A stretch of 64,000 bases of DNA. Origin: Viridibacterium curvum. GTDB taxonomy: Bacteria > Pseudomonadota > Gammaproteobacteria > Burkholderiales > Rhodocyclaceae. Below the pieces are notes generated by a model. It did no database searches, was not told the origin of the DNA, and was given only the letters and a program-made list of their open reading frames with translations. A program made the translations under genes and the position numbers. The stretch covers positions 248,001 through 312,000 of the forward strand of contig NZ_BAABLD010000005.1 of NCBI RefSeq assembly GCF_039544165.1, in the 5' to 3' direction. Below, piece by piece: positions 58,786 to 64,000 of the stretch; the first letter of the stretch is position 1; each line of letters starts with the position of its first letter.

Positions 58786-60429
58786 ATGCTCCGCATCACC
58801 GAAATCAAGCTTCCGCTGGACCACCCGGAAGAGGCTCTGCACGAGGCCATCCTCAAGCGCCTCGGTATTGCGCCAGCCGAGCTGCTGTCGTTCAAGGTGT
58901 TCAAGCGCAGCCCGGATGCCCGCAAGAAGTCCGACATTGCGTTGATCTATTCGGTCGACGTCGAGGTGCGCAACGAGGCGGCCCTGTTGGCGAAAGTGAC
59001 GGCTGCGGATCGCAAGCGCAAGGCGCCTGGCATGGTGATGCCATCGCCGGACATGGCCTATCGCTTCGTCGGACATGCTCCTGCCGGCTTCAGCGAGCGC
59101 CCCGTCGTGATCGGCATGGGGCCGTGCGGCTTCATGGCGGCGCTGCTGCTGGCGCAGATGGGCTTCCGCCCCATCGTGCTGGAACGCGGCAAGCAGGTGC
59201 GCGAACGCACCCAGGACACCTGGGGCCTGTGGCGCAAGAAGACGCTCAATCCCGAGTCCAACGTGCAGTTTGGCGAGGGCGGGGCGGGTACGTTCTCCGA
59301 CGGCAAGCTCTACAGCCAGATCAAGGACCCTCGCTACCTGGGCCGCAAGGTGCTGGAAGAGTTCGTCAAGGCCGGTGCGCCCGAGGAGATCCTCTATGTC
59401 AGCAAGCCGCACATCGGTACGTTCCGCCTGGTCGGCATGGTTGAAAAGATCCGCGCCGAGATCGAATCGCTGGGCGGGGAGATCCGTTTTCGCCACAAGG
59501 TCGAGGACGTGCTGATCGAAGGCGGGCAGGTCAAGGGGCTATTCGTCAGTGCGCCGGAGAAGGGCCCGGAGTTCCTCGCGGCCAGCCACGTTGTGCTGGC
59601 AGTGGGTCACAGCGCACGCGACACCTTCCAGATGCTGTTCGATCGTGGCGTGCATATCGAAGCCAAGCCTTTCTCGATCGGTTTCCGCATCGAGCATCCG
59701 CAGTCCCTCATCGACGAGGCGCGCTTCGGCAGGTTCACGGGCCACCCGATTCTCGGCGCGGCAGACTACAAGCACGTCTACCACGCCAGCAACGGGCGCT
59801 CGGTCTACAGCTTCTGCATGTGCCCGGGCGGCACCGTGGTTGCGGCAACCTCGGAAGAAGGCCGTGTCGTCACCAACGGAATGAGCCAGTACTCGCGCAA
59901 CGAGCGCAATGCCAATGCTGGCTTCGTTGTCGGCATCACGCCCGAAGTGGACTATCCGGGCCACCCCCTTGCGGGCATCGCCTTCCAGCGCAAGTGGGAG
60001 AGCCGTGCTTTCGAGCTGGGCGGTGGCGAGTACATGGCGCCGGCACAACTGGTCGGTGACTTCATTGCGGGTCGCGCTTCGACGGCGCTGGGCGAGGTGG
60101 AGCCCTCGTACAAGCCCGGCGTGACGCCCTGCAGCCTGGCGACGGCTTTGCCCGACTATGCCATCGCGGCGATGCGCGAAGCTCTGCCGGCGCTGGACCG
60201 CCAGATCCGCGGCTATGCCATGCACGACGCCGTGCTCACCGGGGTGGAGACGCGCACTTCATCGCCGATCCGCATCCGGCGTGGCAAGGACTACCAGAGC
60301 GTCAACACGCGCGGCTTGTTTCCGGCGGGTGAGGGCGCGAGCTATGCGGGCGGCATCCTGTCTGCAGCGGTCGATGGCATCGAGGTGGCCGAAGCGGTGG
60401 TGAAGAGTTTGCTGGGATTGCCGGACTGA
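58786..60429 (+). CDS. FAD-dependent oxidoreductase (COG2509-type)
   Basis: A 547-residue flavoprotein. A short N-terminal domain (LRITEIKLPLDHPEEALHEAI, about 1–90) precedes a dinucleotide-binding motif (VVIGMGPCGFMAALLLAQMG), and the GEGGAGTFSDGKLYSQIKDP and CMCPGGTVVAATSEEG blocks are characteristic of this uncharacterised dehydrogenase group. A C-terminal GEGASYAGGILSAAVDG closes the FAD site. The substrate is unknown. It is divergent from the PEP-CTERM gene. GTATAAT at 58740–58746 is a possible −10. Confidence 0.88.
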   Translation: MLRITEIKLPLDHPEEALHEAILKRLGIAPAELLSFKVFKRSPDARKKSDIALIYSVDVEVRNEAALLAKVTAADRKRKAPGMVMPSPDMAYRFVGHAPAGFSERPVVIGMGPCGFMAALLLAQMGFRPIVLERGKQVRERTQDTWGLWRKKTLNPESNVQFGEGGAGTFSDGKLYSQIKDPRYLGRKVLEEFVKAGAPEEILYVSKPHIGTFRLVGMVEKIRAEIESLGGEIRFRHKVEDVLIEGGQVKGLFVSAPEKGPEFLAASHVVLAVGHSARDTFQMLFDRGVHIEAKPFSIGFRIEHPQSLIDEARFGRFTGHPILGAADYKHVYHASNGRSVYSFCMCPGGTVVAATSEEGRVVTNGMSQYSRNERNANAGFVVGITPEVDYPGHPLAGIAFQRKWESRAFELGGGEYMAPAQLVGDFIAGRASTALGEVEPSYKPGVTPCSLATALPDYAIAAMREALPALDRQIRGYAMHDAVLTGVETRTSSPIRIRRGKDYQSVNTRGLFPAGEGASYAGGILSAAVDGIEVAEAVVKSLLGLPD

Positions 60430-60513
60430 GTCTCGGCAGCAGCAATGCACAACGGGGTCGCAGCCCTGATGCCGTCCAATAAGCAATCCGGGGTGATGAC
60501 TTCAGCCCAAAGG

Positions 60514-60592
60514 CCCTCATCCCCAACCCTTCTCCCGCAGGGAGAAGGGGGGTTCAGGCCCCTCGCCCTGCGGGAGAGGGGTGGGGTGAGGG
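60514..60592. repeat. Composite REP/BIME-type palindromic repeat
   Basis: CCCTCATCCCCAACCC…TCTCCCGC on the left is nearly complementary to GCGGGAGAGGGGTGGGG…TGAGGG on the right. Two inner short hairpins (CTTCTCCC/GGGAGAAG and CTCGCCCTGCGGGAG) sit between them. It lies between the convergent FAD oxidoreductase and PEP-CTERM genes and is related in sequence to the GC-rich palindrome at 46719–46744. Confidence 0.75.
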
Positions 60593-60655
60593 TCGCTTTT
60601 GTCTTGACTGAACGGCGTTGGGGCGGCAGCCCCGTCTCTCATCTGCGCAGCCAGA

Positions 60656-61621
60656 TTACTTGCGACGGCGTGCAGCAATGCCCGTCAGGCCAAGGCCGGC
60701 GATGAGCATGGCCCAGGTGCCGGGTTCGGGTACCGGGGCGGTCAGCACGATCAGCTTGGAGGCCGCGTTGGCCACAGCGTTGGCGGTCTGATCCTGCTCG
60801 GCGATGAGGTAGATGGTGCCGGACTCGTCGATGGTCACGCCTTCGATGCCGTTGTCGGGCAGCACGTTCGTCAAGTCGAGCGTGCTCAGCACGGTGCCCG
60901 TACGGGTCACTTCGATCAGCTTGCGCGAACCCAGGCTAAGAACCAGCAGGTTGTCGGCGGCGCTGGTGCCGACGAAGGCGTCGACACCCGACAGTGTGGC
61001 CACGTCGGACAGCGTAGCCAGCCCCATCAGCGAGGTGTTGAACAGGGTGCTCGTGTTGGCGACGCCGCTCAGGTTGTTGCCGAAGCTCAGTGTGCCGCTG
61101 CGGATGTCTTCGGGCGACTCCTGCTTCACCATGACAAAGCTGCCATTGCGGGAATCGTAGGCGATGCCTTCGAGGCCGCTGTTGCCTACGTTGTCATTGC
61201 TGATAGACACGCCGGCACTGACGAGACTGGCGGTGCCGCCAGCGAGGTAGCTGAAGCTGTAGGCGTCGTAGAGGCGTTCTTCGCTGACGACCAGCTGGCC
61301 GTTGCCAATGTAGGCGAGACCCTCGGTGTCGTGCTTGCTGCTGCCCGTGCCGCTCCAGTTGAAAGCCATGGCGCCCAGTGTTGCGCCGGTTTTCGATATC
61401 TCGACCACGCCCGTGCCTTCGTCACCGACGTAGAACAGGGTGCCGCGATCGCGGGCGTAGGTGATGGCTGAGCCTTCGAGGCCCGACACGCCGTTGCCCG
61501 GATTGATGGCCAGCGAATACACGCCGGACACGCTGTAGCTGCTCAGGTTCAACGAGGTGGCGCTGACTGCACCGCTCAGACCGATGGCCATCACTGCAGC
61601 GAAGAGTTTCGTGAAGTTCAT
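60656..61621 (-). CDS. PEP-CTERM protein with SdiA-regulated/esterase-like propeller domain
   Basis: A 321-residue secreted protein: signal peptide (MNFTKLFAAVMAIGLSGAVSA); a beta-propeller-like body with repeats such as GLEGSAITYARDRGTLFYVGDEGTG, GLEGIAYDSRNGSFVMVKQE and GIEGVTIDESGTIYLIAEQD, typical of the SdiA-regulated/phytase-like family; and a PEP-CTERM tail (VPEPGTWAMLIAGLGLTG, then RRRK). It starts 19 bases after the lamin-tail PEP-CTERM gene and is co-transcribed with it. Confidence 0.88.
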   Translation of the reverse strand: MNFTKLFAAVMAIGLSGAVSATSLNLSSYSVSGVYSLAINPGNGVSGLEGSAITYARDRGTLFYVGDEGTGVVEISKTGATLGAMAFNWSGTGSSKHDTEGLAYIGNGQLVVSEERLYDAYSFSYLAGGTASLVSAGVSISNDNVGNSGLEGIAYDSRNGSFVMVKQESPEDIRSGTLSFGNNLSGVANTSTLFNTSLMGLATLSDVATLSGVDAFVGTSAADNLLVLSLGSRKLIEVTRTGTVLSTLDLTNVLPDNGIEGVTIDESGTIYLIAEQDQTANAVANAASKLIVLTAPVPEPGTWAMLIAGLGLTGIAARRRK

Positions 61622-61640
61622 GTTCGGAATCTTTCAGTAA

Positions 61641-62318
61641 TCAAGCAGTGCGGCGACGCGACATCACGCCGATCATGCCGAGGCCGGCCAGCAGCATGGC
61701 GTAGGTGGAAGCTTCGGGCACGGCGGCGATGCTGCCGGGCGAGCCGATTTCAGCCGCGTCGTTGATGGCGACAAATGCGCCATTGACACCTGCCACGCTC
61801 AGTTGCGAGATCGTCACGTTGTTGAGGCCCGCCGCGTTGTCGAAGGTCTGGTACGGTGCCACGCTGTCCGACGCACCAAAGCTCACGCTGGCCTGCTTCA
61901 CCCCGGCGGCGTTGAAGATGTTCACGGCGTCGCTGGTGGCGCTCAATCCCACGCCTGAGCCGCTGTAGTAACCGATCTGCAAGCTGCTGTTGCCGGCCGT
62001 GCCAAACCATGTCGAGAGGAAGCTCGCGGCGATGGAGGTCTCGGTGAAGATCACCGATTCGCCCGCCGCGATGGTGGTAATGCCAGTGAGCGCAACGGCC
62101 GCACTGAAGCTGTTGCTGTCGTCGTCCATCTTCCAGCCGGTGATGTCGACGGCACTGCTGCCCGTGTTGGTCAGCTCGAACCAGTCTTTGGCGTAGGGCG
62201 AATTGCCGCTTGCCCACGGAGCGACTTCGGTGATCACGATGGCGGCTTGCGCGCTGCCGAGGCCGATGAGGGCGACCGCTGCGGCGAGTGCCTTCAGCGA
62301 TGTGCGGATGGTGTTCAT
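61641..62318 (-). CDS. PEP-CTERM protein with lamin-tail domain
   Basis: A 225-residue secreted protein: signal peptide (about 1–26, ending AQA), a lamin-tail domain (IVITEVAPWASGNSPYAKDWFELTN…VDITGWKMDDDS) and a PEP-CTERM tail in the variant form VPEASTYAMLLAGLGMIG followed by RRR. Bacterial lamin-tail domains are often attached to secreted nucleases, phosphatases and surface proteins. It is the first gene of a two-gene operon with the propeller protein. No sigma-54 site is found upstream. Confidence 0.88.
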   Translation of the reverse strand: MNTIRTSLKALAAAVALIGLGSAQAAIVITEVAPWASGNSPYAKDWFELTNTGSSAVDITGWKMDDDSNSFSAAVALTGITTIAAGESVIFTETSIAASFLSTWFGTAGNSSLQIGYYSGSGVGLSATSDAVNIFNAAGVKQASVSFGASDSVAPYQTFDNAAGLNNVTISQLSVAGVNGAFVAINDAAEIGSPGSIAAVPEASTYAMLLAGLGMIGVMSRRRTA

Positions 62319-62639
62319 TGCTCTACTCCGGTAGTCCGGCTTCGTCGTCTGGTGTCTCCGGCAGAGCGAAGCCTTGTCTTTGGAAAGGCCGGAGAACGCG
62401 CGAGCTTAGGTTGCGCGCATTGCAAGGGCATGACAGCTGTTCTGGCAGGCGACCCAAGGCAAAATCCGTGGCGACACCCGTGGCGGAACTTTCGCCGCCC
62501 TGCCGGACCAAAACCGCATGCCTCATCCTTCCCGGTGACGATGCGATGCTGCGACAGAGGTGCAGTTCAGCGGCCTTGAACTCAGGTTTTTTGCATCCAT
62601 CTCCGGCATTACGCGCTTCGCCTCACTCTCGGCTCCTGT
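62319..62639. other. Divergent intergenic region, PEP-CTERM operon / metallophosphoesterase
   Basis: About 320 bases. It should contain both promoters, but I see no convincing −35/−10 pair or sigma-54 element. Short dyads occur (GCCTT…AAGGC near 62372; GGCG…CGCC near 62483). No ORF with a ribosome binding site is evident. Confidence 0.5.
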
Positions 62640-63791
62640 ATGCCTCCCATCCGTTTCCTGCTCGCCGTTGTCGGTCTCATCGCGACTCTTCATCTGTACC
62701 TCGCGATTCGCCTCGTGCCCGATCTGCCCGTGTCTGGCGCAGTGCAGTTCGCAGCCATTGTCGTGTTGGTGCTGTCGACCCTGCTGCAGCCTCTTGGCCT
62801 GCTCTCGCGCAGCTTACCTGGCGAGGCCTGGCGCGACCGCTTCGCCTGGCTGGGCATGGGATTCATGGGTTTTTTCTCGTCGCTGTTTGTGCTGTCGCTG
62901 CTGCGCGATGTAATGCTTGTCATCGCTTTCGTCGTGGATGTCAGCGGTCTGTTCGAACTTGATTTCTCTGCGCTGGAAGCGATGTCGGCTGTGACCTGTC
63001 TTGTGCTCGCAGCCATCGTCACTGCGTGGGGCTTCATCAATGCGCGTCGTCTGGCGCGCGTCGTCGACATCAACGTGCCGATTGCCAACCTGCCTTCGGG
63101 TCTGAATGGTTTCCGCATTGCGCAGATCAGTGACATCCACGTCGGACCCACCATCAAGAAGGCCTATCTCGCGCGCATCGTGCAAGCCGTCAATCGTCTG
63201 CAGCCCGATGTGGTCGCCATAACCGGTGACCTCGTCGACGGTCGCGTCAGTGACCTGCGCGATCACGTCGCGCCGCTCGCTACGCTGCAGGCGCGGCATG
63301 GCAGCTTCTTCGTCACGGGCAATCACGAGTACTACTCCGGCGCGCATGAATGGATTGCCGAGCTGCGGCGTCTGGGCCTGCGCGTGCTGCTCAACGAGCA
63401 TGTGCAGCTTGAACATGACGGAGCCGGCATCGTGCTTGCCGGTGTCACCGACTACAGCGCCGGCGCTTTCGATCCCGCGCATCGCAGTGACCCCAAGGCC
63501 GCCGTTGCTGGCGCGCCAAGCGGTGTTCCGCGCATCCTGCTCGCGCACCAGCCACGCACGGCCAACGCGGCAGCGGGTGCAGGTTTCCAGCTGCAGCTTT
63601 CGGGCCACACGCACGGCGGGCAATTCTGGCCGTGGAATCTCTTTGTGCCGCTGCAGCAGCCTTTCACGGCTGGCCTGCATCGTCTGCAGGACCTGTGGAT
63701 CTACGTCAGCCGAGGCACCGGTTATTGGGGGCCGCCCAAGCGCTTTGGCGCGCCATCCGAGATCACTTGTTTGCGTCTGGTGGCAGCCTGA
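62640..63791 (+). CDS. Membrane-anchored metallophosphoesterase
   Basis: A 383-residue protein with four N-terminal transmembrane helices (about 1–130) and a calcineurin-like phosphoesterase domain. The metal motifs are complete: SDIHVG, GDLVDG, GNHEYY, LAHQP and GHTHGG. Close relatives (YkuE/YaeI-like) include lipid or nucleotide phosphohydrolases; the substrate is unknown. It is divergent from the PEP-CTERM operon and convergent with the partial gene at the window end. Confidence 0.92.
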   Translation: MPPIRFLLAVVGLIATLHLYLAIRLVPDLPVSGAVQFAAIVVLVLSTLLQPLGLLSRSLPGEAWRDRFAWLGMGFMGFFSSLFVLSLLRDVMLVIAFVVDVSGLFELDFSALEAMSAVTCLVLAAIVTAWGFINARRLARVVDINVPIANLPSGLNGFRIAQISDIHVGPTIKKAYLARIVQAVNRLQPDVVAITGDLVDGRVSDLRDHVAPLATLQARHGSFFVTGNHEYYSGAHEWIAELRRLGLRVLLNEHVQLEHDGAGIVLAGVTDYSAGAFDPAHRSDPKAAVAGAPSGVPRILLAHQPRTANAAAGAGFQLQLSGHTHGGQFWPWNLFVPLQQPFTAGLHRLQDLWIYVSRGTGYWGPPKRFGAPSEITCLRLVAA

Positions 63792-63804
63792 AGCGGCAAT
63801 CGCC

Positions 63805-64000
63805 TCAAGTCTGCAGGGCGGTGCTGCAGCACTTGTCGCACATATCCCAAGGCAGGCAAGCGCAGACGCGAGTCAGCTCGACATAGCGGCTGCCTGCGAC
63901 AAACGCACCTCCGACAGGTGCCTGCCCCCTGGATGCCGGGTGCTTGCTGGAGGAGGGCGCGGGCCTCGCTGCTGCATCGCGCGGCGTCGGCTGCCATTTA
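63805..64000 (-). CDS. C-terminal end of an unrecognised cysteine-rich protein (partial)
   Basis: The minus-strand frame is open from the window edge to TGA at 63807–63805 and encodes about 64 residues. After a Pro/Ala/Ser-rich stretch, the end reads GGAFVAGSRYVELTRVCACL, then PWDMCDKCCSTALQT. Five cysteines in the last 20 residues (CAC, CDKCC) suggest metal or Fe-S binding. I do not recognise the family. It is convergent with the metallophosphoesterase gene, 13 bases away. The start lies outside the window. Confidence 0.5.
   Translation of the reverse strand, partial: KWQPTPRDAAARPAPSSSKHPASRGQAPVGGAFVAGSRYVELTRVCACLPWDMCDKCCSTALQT

Noticed and set aside
62440..62465. Possible sigma-54 site before the lamin-tail PEP-CTERM gene (minus strand TGTCATGCCCTTGCA)
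   Set aside because: Spacing is one base short and the invariant GG is missing.

Overview
The window looks like a chromosomal core region of a high-GC betaproteobacterium, most likely Rhodocyclales/Zoogloeaceae-like. The evidence is the long collinear block asd–fimV–(membrane protein)–truA–trpF–trpB–trpA–accD–folC–SPOR–cvpA–purF–metZ, a Lig E type DNA ligase, and three PEP-CTERM proteins, one of them behind a sigma-54 promoter. Species identity is inference. I see no phage, IS element, CRISPR array, tRNA or rRNA.

Left third (1–16.3 kb): the tail of a membrane transporter, an M48 lipoprotein protease, then the biosynthetic block. Two regulatory leaders stand out. A threonine-rich leader peptide with mutually exclusive hairpins lies just before asd. 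A SAM-II riboswitch with its own promoter and an intrinsic terminator lies between purF and metZ. Together they suggest transcript-level feedback on the aspartate-family pathway by threonine and by S-adenosylmethionine.

Middle (16.3–43.7 kb): a minus-strand group (hexose-6-P mutarotase, tag, ABM monooxygenase, Pat-type acetyltransferase); the divergent ppsR/ppsA pair; an envelope cluster (M23 endopeptidase, coiled-coil membrane protein, bactofilin, NfeD, degenerate nuclease-fold protein) preceded by a possible pseudoknotted leader RNA; tsaB–rimI–uracil-DNA glycosylase; lplT; LysR–alr–radA; tpiA–dnaQ; a degenerate HD-GYP protein; parE; a parvulin isomerase; and a GGDEF diguanylate cyclase.

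Right third (43.8–64 kb): a minus-strand operon, prfB (with the classical RF2 programmed frameshift) followed by three genes of a MukBEF/MksBEF/Wadjet-type SMC complex, with a 36-residue ORF between the F and E genes and REP-type hairpins between E and B. No JetD/MksG nuclease gene is adjacent, so a chromosome-organising role is more likely than plasmid defence. Next come a secreted GH-A clan hydrolase, periplasmic Lig E ligase, bifunctional PutA, DinB, three PEP-CTERM surface/exopolysaccharide-associated proteins, an FAD oxidoreductase, a membrane metallophosphoesterase, and the 3' end of an unrecognised cysteine-rich protein.

Start codons were re-chosen from ribosome binding sites and family N-termini, so several genes are shorter than the longest open frame. 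Calls rest on reading motifs by eye; no database search was run.
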